A DNA stretch of 64,000 nt from Lonicera japonica. Taxonomy: Eukaryota; Streptophyta; Magnoliopsida; Dipsacales; Caprifoliaceae. The position numbers and the translations under genes are program-made. The stretch is from the NCBI GenBank assembly GCA_021464415.1, contig JAKCWG010000856.1, positions 310,001 to 374,000 on the forward strand, read 5' to 3'. This document shows positions 22,937-35,663 of this stretch, piece by piece (the first letter of the stretch is position 1; each line of letters opens with the position of its first letter). The notes under the pieces are model-generated. The model saw only the letters and a program-made list of their open reading frames with translations. It searched no databases and had not been told where the DNA came from.

Positions 22937-24975
22937 TAGATTACAAGCCAAACACAACACTTTAGGCATCAAAGTTTGATAGCCAAAAAATTAAATATTT
23001 TTGTCTTTTAAAGTTTCAAATGGTACTATTTTACTGTATTTTTTAAGTTAGAGATTGGAGTACCCCAAAGGTTCGAAAACCACGTCCATGGATATCAAAT
23101 TCATGATCAACTTGTTAAAAGTATAAAAAGGATACCAATATAATACAAGGACATGGAATAATATTACTTTTACCCTCTACACCATTTAATATTAATATAA
23201 TATATTCACTTCGAATCAATTATATCTTAGTCGTACAAGCATCACTTGAGCACCAAAATATTGTTTTATTATTTTTCTTGTAAAGTAAGCTGTAATGCTT
23301 TTCAATTATAAAAAGATATAAATTGGGCAACAACTATAACGAAGACCGCTTTTGGCATCAAATTACAAGATCATTGATATCTCACCCTTCAACTTAATTT
23401 GATGTATACCAATATTATTAGCATCTAATCCTTATCGTCAAATCTCCAATTAAGTCATTGACAACAAAACATGGTAGAAATTAAAGGTAGTAATTCATGT
23501 TTCTGGGGCCAAGTTTGGGCTTGACATGACACAGCAAGAAAGAACACGACACGAAGTCGTGTTATTTTCACAGAACAAGACTCGCCTAAAACATGAAATA
23601 CACGATTGTAATTTTTGGGTCTCAATAAACTGACGTAGCGGAAAGTCATGAAATGGACAAATCCTTGACAAAGCAACGGAATAAACTCGTAATATATAAA
23701 AAAACACTCAAATTTTTATTAAAAGATAGTTTGTCCTAAACGATTACAATGAAATTCTCTTATAAGAGGAGACAAATACAAGAAATAAAACAAATTCGAA
23801 ATAAGTAGAAAAAATTGCCAAAAATAGAAAATTGCAGAGATCATGGAATCCTGCTGTGTTAATGTCGAGGATCATAGGATCACGCGGAATCAACTTATTG
23901 CCAAATCAAGACCTACCTTAAATAGAAAAAATGCGGATTCGGAGGCCTAAACAAAGGAATTTGGCTGAAAAATGACCTGCATCACCGTGAGAGGCAGTGA
24001 CTTGATTTCTCTAGGCCGATTCGGGTCAAATTAACCAGGCCCCATGCAATTATGGTCTTACCACTTTTTGGCCCAAGTAGGCTTACGACGATCCAGTGTT
24101 GTCAAGTATATATCTGCTATCTGTTCTGCATCATAAACACATTAAAAGACGAGTGGAAACAATGGATTTTTTCTTAGACACGATTAAATAACATAGCTCA
24201 AATTTCTTGTCAATTTCATTTTAGAATTTCGGGACGAACACAATATGATTTCGTGTTAAAAGTTCTAGACACAAACAGGACTTACACGAACACAATTTTT
24301 TGGATCAATTTCGTATCATTTTATAGTGTCGATTTCAAAATTGCCACCCCTAGCATAGATGAGTCAAGGGTTTAAATCACATCAATAGAATTCACCAAGG
24401 AAATTTAACCCCTGTTATGAGTTTGGTGAATCGCTTTGTTGAATAATGACATATAAAATTGTTATATACGAAAACATAGCTAAAATACACAAGAAAATCA
24501 AATACCTTATCCAATAGTTCCCAATATATAATTAACAACAATCGCATAATACTACTAATTCAATTAACAAGGAAAATGATACAACATCTGAATCTTGTAA
24601 ATAAGTGCAGAGACAATTGCAAAGAAATCAAAACACGTGCACACACATGTACACATTTATTAAGACATGTTTTAAGGTTGAAGGTTTTTTTTTCAACAAC
24701 AAACCATTAGCTACTGGAATATTTGTTGTGGACCATCTGCGAATTAATGCAGTGACTTGAATTTCGAAGCCAGACACCTCTTGGTTGGAAAGATGCACCT
24801 GTCAATTCGAGATGATAATTAAAAATTAATTCTATATGCAGTAGTAAAACTAAAAATCTAGCTATACAAGGAAAACATACTCTAGTTACCAATTCCTATG
24901 TACCTGTTTAATTACTGCTGCGTTGATTCTATAATGAGCGAGCAGAGAGAATAAATGGGAATTTTTGGATTCAAG
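22937..24975. other. Spacer downstream of the NBS-LRR pseudogene
   Basis: AT-rich, no gene seen. GACACGAAGTCGTGTT-type inverted sequence near 23548-23567 and related pieces (ACACGAACACAA, near 24292) may be remnants of a dispersed repeat. Confidence 0.4.
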
Positions 24976-27562
24976 TCACTTCACATAAATATCAGAAATC
25001 TGAGATATTCAAGGCCAATATTCACCTGTTTCCCTTTCGCCTTGTCTACTCAGGGTCTCAGAACAGTTTTCTATATGCAATAATCGCAGTGCCGTAAGCT
25101 GATGCATCTCTAACGGTAGAGATTCCAAAAGCATGCAATTTTTTAATTGGAGTTTTGTGATAGATGTACAGCTCTGCAACCATTCTGGTAAAATTTCAAA
25201 AGAAGGACAATCCTTGATTCTTATGTAGTTTATAGTTGCAGCGGCGTTTTCAAATCCACGAGGTAACTCCTTTAATTTTGGTATATCCCAAAGTGCTAAA
25301 GACAAGAAGCCTCTTGGCAGTTGCATCGTTGTGTCTTCTTCTGCTAACAAATTAAGGTTTTCACAATTTCCAATCCGTAGTGCCTCAAGGGAAGTCAAAT
25401 ACTTCATACTTTCAGCTGGGAGACAAGTTAGACTTGGGCATTTACAAATCATTAGATGACGAAGAGTGGTGAAGTTTTTCATTCCCCCGAACAATGATTC
25501 AAGATGATTACAACTATCAATCGACAAAAAATGAAGAGATCTTAAGCCTTCAACATGTCCCTTCTTTGGAAAACTCGTCATTTTTTAAGTTAGAAATAAA
25601 GTTTTAAGGCTTAACAGATTACCAAAGTCCTTAGGAAAATCTTGAAGCATCACACAACCACGTAGACAAGGGTTTTATAAATTCACCAACTTACAAATGG
25701 TGTTAGGGACTGCTTTAATGTTAATATTACTTTTGAGGTTCAAATACCTGAGATGCTTCGGCGTACCAACAGAACTTGGCAACTCTTGAAACTTTGATCC
25801 ACATAAGCTTAGGATGCGTAAGCAATTGAAGGTCTTTATTAGAGTATCAATTAAGAAATGTTCTGCTGATAGGGCCAACTATGAAATGAAAAGAAAATGA
25901 TCTCACCTTGTTTCGTTTGAGTAGAAAATGAGGGAATTCATTCACCTCTAACATTGATACAGAAAATAGTAGATGACGAGTTCTTTCGAAAATGTTCCTT
26001 GTATCATAATTCACCTGTGAAACCTCTTTACCTACTACCAATAGCGCAAGATCATGTACCAAATCTTCCATTTTAACTTTGATTAATGCATTATCAAAAG
26101 ACAAAGCCTCGCATTGGAAAAAGGACCACGACAGTAATTCATGGAAATACTGATTCCCAATATCATATAATTGCAGGCTAGCATCAGATGATTGTATGAA
26201 TCCCTGTGCCATCCACTGGTGGATCACATTTAAATTGCTAATTTCGATATCCATCGGGAATCTGGCGCAATAAGCAAAGCATTACTTTAAATGGAATGGC
26301 ATTTCATCGTAGCTTAACTTCAATATTGGCGAAACATCATTCTCTTTCTGCGGAATTTTCCATATGTCATTATCCCTAACATAATGCCATTCACGCTCTT
26401 CCCTCTTTGTGTAAAGTAAGCTCCCTAGACTTTTTACTGCAAGAGGAAGTCCGCCGCACTTCGTCACGATTGCTTCCCCAATTTCTACGAGCTTCGAATA
26501 CGTTTTTTCTTCTCCTTCTTTAAATGCACATTTGGCAAATATGGACATGCATTCATCATTTGAAAAGCCTTTCAACTCATACGGTTCCAATGTGCCCATA
26601 ATTTCCGCAGTAGTTTTCTTACGCGTAGTTATGACAATTTTACTCCCGCGGGAACCGCAATTCAACAGATCCTTCAACTCCGTCCACTTTTTTCGATCTT
26701 CATTCCACACATCGTCAAGGACGAGCAAGAATTTTTTTGAATCCAAAGTAGTACGAAGACAGGCTTGCAATCGGTTGAGATCTAAATGAGCATGATCAGC
26801 CCCTGTGGCATCTTTCATTATTTTCTCAATAACCTTTTTTAGATCAAAGTCTTCGGAAACACAAATCCAGAGCCTTGTTTCAAAATTCGAAGTAATCGCA
26901 TCATCGTTGTAAACCAATTTGGCCAGTGTGGTTTTCCTGAGCCCCCCTAGTCCAACTATAGGAAAAACAGCGATATTCTCATTAGTGCTGCTAGAAGCAG
27001 AGGAGCTAGAGTTGCTTAAAAGAAACTTTACTATTCTGTTTATATTGAGGTCTCTTCCGATAACATCAGATGCATGTACGAAAGAATGGGTTTGCTCCCT
27101 TAATGGGTACACCACTAGGTTGTCGGGAGCACGTTTAGCGAGCTCAAATTGTTTCCTATCAGCATCAATATCTTCCAATCTGCTCCTTATCTTCTTTAAT
27201 TTACAACTCATAGTGATACGAAGGGCAAGTGAATTGGAGCTTGAAAAGAAGTTTTTCACCTCTTTCCGCTTGCTTCTTTTTATCACAACTTTTCGTCGCA
27301 AATCTTCAGTCATAAAATCATCGAGTACGTCGTCAAGATCATGAAGAACATCTTGAAGCTTTTCAAGCTAGTCCTCCACTTGTCGGCTCTTCTTCCTTTG
27401 CTCAGAAGCGTCTAGAAGAACAGCTTTGATTGCGGATACGGTGACTTGGAGTCTTTTGAAATCTTTTTTCACACCCCATATTAATCCAATCTCATGAAAA
27501 GCGAGAGTGGTTAACTTGCCCAAGATCTGTCCAGCGGTTTGAAAAACAAATGATTCTGCCAT
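24976..27562 (-). pseudogene. CC-NBS-LRR (CNL) disease-resistance pseudogene
   Basis: Start ATG at 27562, final stop at 24976-24978; no intron is needed. The order is an Rx-type coiled coil, then NB-ARC with P-loop GLGGLRKTT, kinase-2 LLVLDDVW, RNBS-B GSKIVITTR and GLPL CGGLPLAVKSLG, an MHD-like MEDLVHDLA, and LRRs rich in CxxLxxL units to about 25030. It would act as an intracellular immune receptor that binds ATP/ADP. Lesions: TAG at 27368-27370, TAA at 26282-26284, a frameshift near 25850-25880, TAA at 25675-25677 and 25585-25587, and TGA at 25009-25011. The P-loop glycine before the lysine is arginine (codon 26936-26938), which should abolish nucleotide binding. The MHD histidine is glutamate. 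The LRR region is short for the class. Confidence 0.92.
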
Positions 27563-28106
27563 GTTGCAAGGAAAGATAATTGGATGTCAAACAAATAGCT
27601 TAATCGGGAGAAAAAGTGGTTGTAGTGAATTGGAGAAATATGAGAGGATAGGGTTGCCTGCAGTTTCACAAAGGGGGAAAACAACAATAATAATTATCGA
27701 ATATTGATTTAGTTTGAATGTAATTGTTTTCAGAATAAACTATTGCACAGTGCCAATTTAACATATATTGACTTCAAAATAAAATTTGCAATGTACATCA
27801 AAGTCAATTTAGCTTTCACTCTCAGGCCAGAGCAGTGACTTAGACTTCTCATTTTACACTACGCATGAATGTTAAATAATGCATTATATATATTGCAACT
27901 AGAGAAAAATAAATTAACTGAATGATTCAACCAACATAACTTGTTTATAGATAAATATAAGACAACTATGTATCTCCTCAACTACAAAGGTGGGTTGTAT
28001 GAGTATGTGTTGGCTTTTTTAAAATTACACAATTATGCCACACGCAATGCGTGAGCATACACTTTTTTATGCACATGAATATCTAATTTAAAATATAAAT
28101 TAATTA

Positions 28107-28185
28107 ATAGATGTTGAGTAGTACAATGGTAATGTATCTTCCATTTTAACCCTAGAGGTCAAGGCCAGGTTCAAGCTCCAAAATA
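28107..28185 (+). other. Possible tRNA-derived SINE fragment
   Basis: GTACAATGGTAATG followed about 45 bp later by GGTTCAAGCTCC resembles the A and B boxes of a tRNA-related polymerase III promoter. No tail or target duplication was identified, so this is tentative. Confidence 0.25.
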
Positions 28186-30545
28186 ATCATTTAATTAATT
28201 TAACAGTAAAATGCAAGGACAAAATTATAAATATGCAAAATATTTTATATACATTCATAAAAACATTGTTCTGCCTCAAACATTATCATCGCTATGATCT
28301 CTAAGTGAGTGAATATGTTCGGGAGGTAAAGGATCCTGCCCAAATATAAAGATCTCCTAGGTTGGAGTCTCACTCAATTAATACGAATACAACATATATG
28401 AATCTCTTCTTTTTTATGCAATTGTCAATTATTATATATTAACTGAGTTGGTGGGAGAAAAATATATAATTTTTTTGCCAAAATAAAATTGTGCTCTTCT
28501 TCAACGTCAATTTATCCTTTCACCTTCAAGCCAGAGCAATGGGTTAGATTTCTCATTTTACAATAAGCATGAATGCTACATGTATAATGCATTAATTAAT
28601 TAGTAGAGATTTGCTAGGCAATTGTGGCAATATATTGTGCTTGAAGCGTGATTTACAAATATATATATATATGGACAAATACAATGCTCTGGCAATAGAA
28701 ATTGCCATTTGCTAACTCATCAAAACTTATGAGTCAATATTATATGCATAGTTGCTTAGAATATCTTTTTACAACTAGAGAAAAATAAATAAATTTAATA
28801 ATTCAAACAACACAACCTATATAATAATAATGACACAATGTTTTGTATTAAGCCCCCAAGCTATAATGTTTTTTGAGTTTTTCTCAAGGGTGCTGGAAGA
28901 AGTACCCTTATTTTAATTCACCTTTCAACATTCCTTTTATAGGTACCCATTTTTAATTTTAGATTTACAAGAGCAATCCTGCTATAAAAAGTAAAAGAAA
29001 ATAAAATTTACTAGATGAGTGGTGAGAACTTTCTACACTAAATATTTATTTATTGTGGCATAACTTTCCTTGATAAACTGGTGTGGAATATGGCGTTACA
29101 TGTTACTAACAAATTTCCATATATAATTTTTCTTTGAACAAATAAATTTTGTTGCCATATATTTTAATAAAATATTTTATATGTTTTCATAAAAACATTG
29201 TTTTGCCTTCAAACAATGTCATTGTGATGATCTCTAAGTGAGTGGATATATTCGGGTGGTAAAAGATCCTTCCCGAACATAGAGATTCCCGAGGTTTGAG
29301 TCTCACTAGATTAATACAAATAGAGCATATATGTATCTGTTCTTTTTTATGTTTCAAAAAATCAAAAACTTGCAGGTTTCACAAGGGGGGTGAACAAGAA
29401 TAATTATTAAATATTAATTGAATTGATGGAAGGAAAATAATTTATTTATTTTTTAAAAATAAAAATGTGCTCTTCTTCAAAGTCAATTTATCTTTCGATC
29501 GCCGTCAAGCCAGAGCAGTGGGTTAGACTTCTCATTTTACACTAAGCATGATTGCTACATAATGCATTAATTAATTTTTAGAAATTTGCTAGGCAATTGC
29601 AACTATTACCATCGCAAATCAACCGCAACAATGTATTGTGCTTGAAGCATAATTGTACAAACATAGATATACACACATGCATTGCTCTGGTAATAGCACT
29701 TGCCACTTGCGCGCTAACACATCAAACCTTTACAGTCAATTGTATATACGTAGTTGTTCAATATATACATCTTAACAACTACAGAAAAATAAATAAATTG
29801 AATGATTCAAACAATAGAACTTGTTCATGAAGAAATGTAAGACCAAGTATCACCTAAACGACGATCACAAAGTAATTAAGAAGATATCTCACTACATGTC
29901 TAACTTATTTTCCAACTTTTCACAAAAATCAATTGTTTTTATTTTCTTTTTCCATATTGTTATCAAACGGACCCTAAATATCTATAAATTGTGGCCATAA
30001 CTGTCCTTGATAAATTGGTGCGGAATATGGCATTACATGTTACTAACACATTTCCAAATATAATTAATTTTTCTTTGAACGAATAAATTTTGTCGCCATA
30101 TATTATGCATATTTTCATAAAAACATTGTTATGCCTTCAAACAATATTATCGCTATGATTTCTAAGCGAGTGGATATGTTCGCGTGGTAAAAGATCCTGC
30201 CCAAACATAAAGATCTCCTTGGTTTGAGTCTCACCCAATTAATACAAATTAAAAGGCTTACCGGTTTCACAAGGGGGATGAATAGGAATAATTATTGAAA
30301 ATTAATTTAACTGGTGGGAAGATAATATATATATACATTTCAAAATAAATTAAATTGGGCTCTTCTTCAAAGTCAATTTATCTTTCGCCTTCAAGCCAGA
30401 GCAGTGGATTAGACTACTCATTTTACACTAAGCATGAATGCTACATAATGTATTAATTAATTTTTAGAAATTTGCTAGACAATTGCAACTATTACTAGAG
30501 TAGAAATTGCTATAATCGCAACAATATATAGTGCTTGAAGTATAA

Positions 30546-32025
30546 TCTATCTATCTATATATATATATATATCTATCTATCTATATCTATAACTTCTATA
30601 TAAAAGTACGAATAACTTCAGTGTTTTTCCCCTTTTTTGTGAACACAAATATGCCCCTTGAATTTAAACAAAAGATTTTAAGATTTATATTAAATAAAAT
30701 AGTATAACTCAATATATTTTTATATTAGTATTATTATTTCAAATAAATTCAAACTCTACTTTATTTGGATAAAATAATTAAACAATGATTTTAAACTAGA
30801 TTTACATTAAATAAAATAGAATAATTCTGTCTATTTTTATATTAGTATTAGTATTCCAAATAAATTCAAACTCTACTTTATTTGGCTAAAATAATTAAAC
30901 AATGATTTTAAGCTAGATTTACATTAAATTAAATAGTATAACTCCGTATATTTTTATATTAGTATTATTATTCCAAATACATTCAAACTCTATTTTATTG
31001 GCTGAAATAATTAAATAATTTAGAGTTTTTGTTGAATTAGTGTTTTGTATAAAACTTCATATATAAACAAAAAAAAGGTGGACAATATTGAATATTTCCT
31101 TTTGAATTAGGCGTAAGTGAACTATTTTTTTTTTACCATTTTAACATTTCCTTTGTTATATAATCTATTGTTTATGTGAGTTTTATATTATTATTGTTTG
31201 GTACATGCACAATAACTCACATACTTTTATTTGAATTAACTATCTACCAATTTCAAAACTTAGTAAAAATATATTACTCTCTTATGTCTCTGATTAAGAG
31301 TCTGCTACAACATTTTTCTATAATAGACCGATTTTGTGATTTTCTTATAATTATTAATTGAACTTTACACATGATACTATGTTTTTGTTTATTTATTATT
31401 ATTATTTTTATTTCACACTTCATACTAATTATTTATTAATAGACTTAATAACATTTATCAAGTATTAAAATCACGTCTAACGCAAGTGTACAAAACATTC
31501 ATGTTAAATTTCTCTTTTTTACCATTTTAATATTTTCATTATTATATAATATATTATTTTTATGAGTGTTATATTATTGTTTGGTATTGTGGTAAAACGG
31601 TCATGATAGATATCATCAGGCTATATAATATATTATTTATATGAGTGTTATATTATTGTTTGGTACTATACTGTGCATAATAACCCACATATGTTTAATA
31701 GAATTAACAATCTACAAATTCTAAAAGATTAGTAAAAATATATTACTCTATCCCATTAAGAGTCTGCTTGGTTACCTATGTACTAAAAAAATTCAATGCG
31801 ACAAATTTTTTCTTGTATCTATAATATTTTTCCATAGTTGACGAATTATGTTATTTTCTTTTAATTATCAATTGAATTTTACACTTGATACTATATTTTG
31901 TTTATTCGTTATTATTTTTATTTCATATTAATTATTTAATTATTAGTACATACGTATTTATAAATGAACTTAATGACATTTGTCAAGCTTAAAACCACGT
32001 GCAATGCACGTGCACAAAAACTAGT
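30546..32025 (+). mobile_element. Non-autonomous Helitron
   Basis: The 3' end has CACGTGCAATGCACGTG (31996-32012; 7-bp stem, AAT loop) followed by the terminal CTAGT at 32021-32025, as expected for Helitrons. The 5' end starts TC in a TCTATC/TA-rich stretch before TATATAAAAGTACGAATA. It sits between A (30545) and T (32026), the usual Helitron target. Comparison with the uninterrupted array copy at about 29641-29670 supports these edges. It has no Rep/helicase gene, so it would depend on an autonomous partner. It is about 1.48 kb and AT-rich. Confidence 0.88.
30666..31012. repeat. Three 115-118 bp tandem repeats inside the Helitron
   Basis: Units at about 30666-30778, 30779-30896 and 30897-31012 share AAATTCAAACTCTACTTTAT, TTTTTATATTAGTATTA and a closing AAAATAATTA. 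Confidence 0.8.
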
Positions 32026-32560
32026 TATACAAACATTAATATACACAAATGCACTGTTCTGACAATAGCAATTGCCACTTGCGCTCTAATACGTCAAAAA
32101 ATTTCAGTCAATTTTATATACAAAGTTGTTCAGTATATATTTAACCAACTAGAGAAAAATAAATAAATTGAATGATTCAAACAATTGAACTTTTCTATAA
32201 CGAAATGTAAGAGACAAAGTATCACATAAACGAGGATCCTTTGTACGAGTTATGTATTGACTTTTTTAAATAACAAATGCTAAATTATTTTAGTCCCCAA
32301 GCTATCAATTTTCTCTGAATGGTGTTGGATATATCTCCCTTTAATTAAACTTTTAACAAACTTTTTTGTAGACACTCAATGTTTAGAGCTGGAATAAAAA
32401 ATAAAAATTATTTTTTACTTGATAGATGAAAGAATAGAACTCTTGATAGATGAAAGATCGATGAGAGCAGAAAGCTTTCATCACAAAATATCTTTTGCAT
32501 GTGGCGATAACTTTCCATGACGAAAGTCACTCCTGAATAGAGTTAAAAATGGGTCATTAG

Positions 32561-33901
32561 TTTTAAAGTAGTGGCCGTTCTGATTAACTTTTATCTAATA
32601 CAGTCATTACCATTTTCTCACAAGAACCTCCCACCACAACCCTTTGTGTAGCTAAAGGTTTTCCAAGAGAGATATTTTTCAAGATGAATAGTACGATGAA
32701 CACGAATTCATATAAAAGCGATACAACACGATAAGTGATTAGATAATTTATAAGCTAATTTTCTCCTTTCTATCTTAAAACAAACACAATATTGAAGGGT
32801 ACAAAAAAAATTCATCATAATGTTTAGAGTTATTAAAAATTCCCCCCCTTAAAGTTTGATCCCATTTTCACTTTAGTCCGAAACTCCACTCATCGTTGGG
32901 TTTTTGGAGGAAAAATACCATTTGTGTTGCACGTGGGCATTGTAGCAAGGTAAAATGGTCAAAACACTATAATACTACAATTCCCTACTCATTTTTCCCT
33001 AAGTAGAGTCTTCAATGGAACGAAAATGCTTTAATTTGTTAATTTTTCTCTCTGTTGTTTTCAACTCGACTCTTTGATTTTGCCCTAATTTCGCCTTGAG
33101 ATAAACATATATGAGAGTATTATAGTGGCCTCTCCATTTTACCCTGCTACAGTGCCCACATGTAAAACACATGTTCTTTCAAAAAACATAACAATGTGTG
33201 GAGTTTCGGACTAGAGTGAGAACCAAAACAAACTTTAAGGATGAACGTTATGCAAAATGAACTTCATAGTTGAAAGTGTAAAAGCGGGTAAACTTTAAGG
33301 AGGTAAATTATTAATAACTCTATAATATGGTATTCAAATGTGAGATGACACTCTCCGCGTGTAATTATTGTCGAACGTAATGACTTAAAATTTAGTAGAC
33401 CCCTGAAAAAAGGAGCTCGTCTTGATGCGTGAAAGCGAAATGGTATGGTAGGGTCTTTTAAACAAAAAAGAAATAACTTTCTTCATTCCTTCTGCTTGTG
33501 GTATGTATTATTTCTTCATTCGTTGTGAATTTTGTGTGAGAGAAGGATGTTTGGATTTTGAAATTTTTTATCTTGATAGGGATCAATGCAAAATTTATTT
33601 TGGAGACGTGAGATGTTATATTAGGATTATTGTGTTATTAGTTAAATAAGGAAGGGGCATTAGTGTCTTTTTTGTGCAGTATTAAGTATTGTTATTTATA
33701 ACTATGTTATTATTGGAATAGACATTTATGCCCAATTGCCTCAAAATTAAATATCAATAGATATATATGCATAATCTCACAATTCAAGAAAAAAAAAGTG
33801 AGACACAATGAAACACGATAGAAAGCATGATACGTTTCATTTTGCTATTCAGATGCTAAGTATCGTACGATATGTATCGCGTATCATACGATACTAACTA
33901 T
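32561..33901. other. Spacer upstream of the receptor kinase
   Basis: No gene seen. Contains a short palindrome TATCGTACGATA (33861-33872) followed by a diverged copy (TATCATACGATA). Confidence 0.5.
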
Positions 33902-33955
33902 ACTAGTAAAATCTTCAATTTGTAATTTAAATATATAAATACACCTACGTTATTT
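33902..33955 (+). repeat. Duplicate of the kinase core-promoter sequence
   Basis: TAGTAAAATCTTCAATTTGT through ACACCTACGTTATTTT nearly matches 35581-35634, the TATA region of the wall-associated kinase. The upstream copy has TTTAAATATATAAATAC in place of CTATAAATATATGAATAC and no coding sequence after it. Confidence 0.75.
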
Positions 33956-34933
33956 TCAGTTAAATAGTTGTTATTAATTGTTCATCTGGCAATAAGAAGA
34001 GTGAGTGTACTCACATAAATTTGGTCCGCTTTGTGAGTGGTGAGTGCACTCACATAAACTCTGTCCAAATGTGGAGAGTGCATTGCTAAGCACTCGCATA
34101 ACATAAGGCAATAGATGAGGGTGTTAATGATATATAAGAAGTGTGTTGAAATATGTTTTTAGTTAGATTTTGAATGCGGGTGTTTGTGACACCTAGATAA
34201 CACCCCCAAATTAAAGAAAAAAAATACAAGAGAAACAACGGGCGTTTGTGATAAATAAATCATTGATGGCAGAATAAACCTGTTTTTGAAATCAAAGGGA
34301 AAATCTTGAAAGTTCTTTAATCTTGTGCTTCGTAATATACAAAAAAAAATTAAGAATTTTAATTTGAATGTAAGGAATATAAAAACTGGCTTCAAAGAAA
34401 AATAACTAGTATAGTTTGCATATATACCACAAAATATATTCAATAGTTTATTGTGGTCATCTCGTCCTCGTAGGAAAAAGTTATGGCGCCTTACTACGTT
34501 TGAAACGCTAAATAAGCAAGCTAATTGACAAAAAAGGATAAGTTGTAGTGTTATGTTTATTTCAGTACTTCATTTGAAATATACACAGATGATAAGGAAT
34601 AAAATGAGCAAGTGGTTTGGTTTAATTATTGGCAAAAGTGCCCACCAGGATTAGGGATATCTAGAGTTCAAGCCACATATGAGGTAAGAAGGGTTTGTTT
34701 ATTATTTGTAGTAAAATAAGATTCTTAATTTAATCACCATTTTCAAACAAAAACAATGTCATAGAATAAATTAGGATATCACATATATCTTATATCTAGT
34801 ATAATCAAATTATAACTAATAGATTTTAATGAAAAAATAATAAAAGTGTCAATATAACTATATCTTTAGTAACACTATTATTTATATATTAACTTACCCC
34901 AGTGTAAAATCCTAGATCCACCCATGATAAATT
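33956..34933. other. AT-rich spacer with a GTGAGTGCACTCAC palindrome
   Basis: Two related 40-bp segments near 33999 and 34037 both contain CACTCACATAAA-like sequence. The second holds the perfect 14-bp palindrome GTGAGTGCACTCAC (34040-34053). No gene seen. Confidence 0.45.
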
Positions 34934-35400
34934 TGTAACACCCCCCGCCCTAATTACCGAGATAACACCCGGAATTAAGACCTGAAGTGTTACTAACCCA
35001 TCTTAGGATGATTAAAATGGGAACGGTTGGTTCCATTATATCATTGTGATGGTAATGACCGAATATAAACTTGATAATGCTTTATTCGATTGTCAAGGAC
35101 CGAGTATATAGACTTATACTCAGCCTTCAAGAACCAAGTTACGACACTTTACTTAGTTGCAAAGAACCGAATGAAAGTGGGAATGTTAACAAGTCTTTTT
35201 GAGTACGTGCCAATATCATCACCCTAAACTTATGCACCACCTAACCAGATTTACATTTATTGCTTAACAAATTGGAGTTGAGTAAAAAAACTCGGAGGAA
35301 GATTAATAAATCTCAACGCGAAAGCTATAACTTAAATAATTGAAATCACTCTTCGAATATGTGTTTATAAACTAAAAAAAATTATCGTTCTCCTTTGGCC
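34934..35400 (+). repeat. LTR fragment, TGTAACACCCC family
   Basis: Starts TGTAACACCCCCCGCCCTAA. It is similar over about 85 bp to the sequence starting at 63749 (shared GATAACACC, AATTAAGACCT, AAGTGT and CACTAACCCA), then diverges. TGTAACACCCC is a common start of Ty3/gypsy LTRs. The right edge is not defined. Confidence 0.5.
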
Positions 35401-35598
35401 CTACCCATGAGAGAAGATATATTAGACTGGTAGAAAAGTTGAGAATTTAGGATGAGAGAGAAATGAAGAAAGAAAAGTGTCATTTTCAAATATGAATTAC
35501 TGTTCACCTTTAAATTGGATTGGATTAGAAATTGCATTTTCAGCCATTGGATTTTAAAGTCCATAGTCTAAATCAATCAACAGTAGAATCTTCAATTT

Positions 35599-35609
35599 GT
35601 ACTATAAAT
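35599..35609 (+). promoter_or_regulatory. TATA box of the wall-associated kinase
   Basis: CTATAAATATA lies 55 bp upstream of the ATG at 35664, a fitting core-promoter distance for a short plant leader. Confidence 0.65.
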
Positions 35610-35663
35610 ATATGAATACACCTACGTTATTTTTACTTTTAATTAAAAAAGACTCAAGCAGAA

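Larger units (their letters stand above)
27655..32560. repeat. Degenerate tandem array sharing the NBS-LRR upstream flank
   Basis: Four landmark copies of GCCAGAGCARTG lie at 27826, 28530, 29509 and 30395 (spacings 704, 979 and 886 bp), each followed by CTCATTTTACAMTAAGCATG and AATGCATTAATTAA-like sequence. Other shared blocks: GGTTTCACAAGGGGG (about 27661, 29375 and 30259), TTCGGGTGGTAAAAGATCC (28320, 29253, 30180) and TGGYCATAACTTTCC (29056, 29990, 32505). The first unit begins within about 100 bp of the NBS-LRR start codon, so the unit includes that gene's upstream flank. A Helitron splits the last copy. No coding capacity was found. Confidence 0.8.

Noticed and set aside
28041..28053. CACGCAATGCGTG hairpin as a Helitron 3' end
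   Set aside because: No CTRRT follows, and no matching 5' end or target context was seen.
34612..34690. tRNA-like SINE candidate (GTGGTTTGG ... GAGTTCAAGCC)
   Set aside because: The A box is poor, and no tail or target duplication was found.
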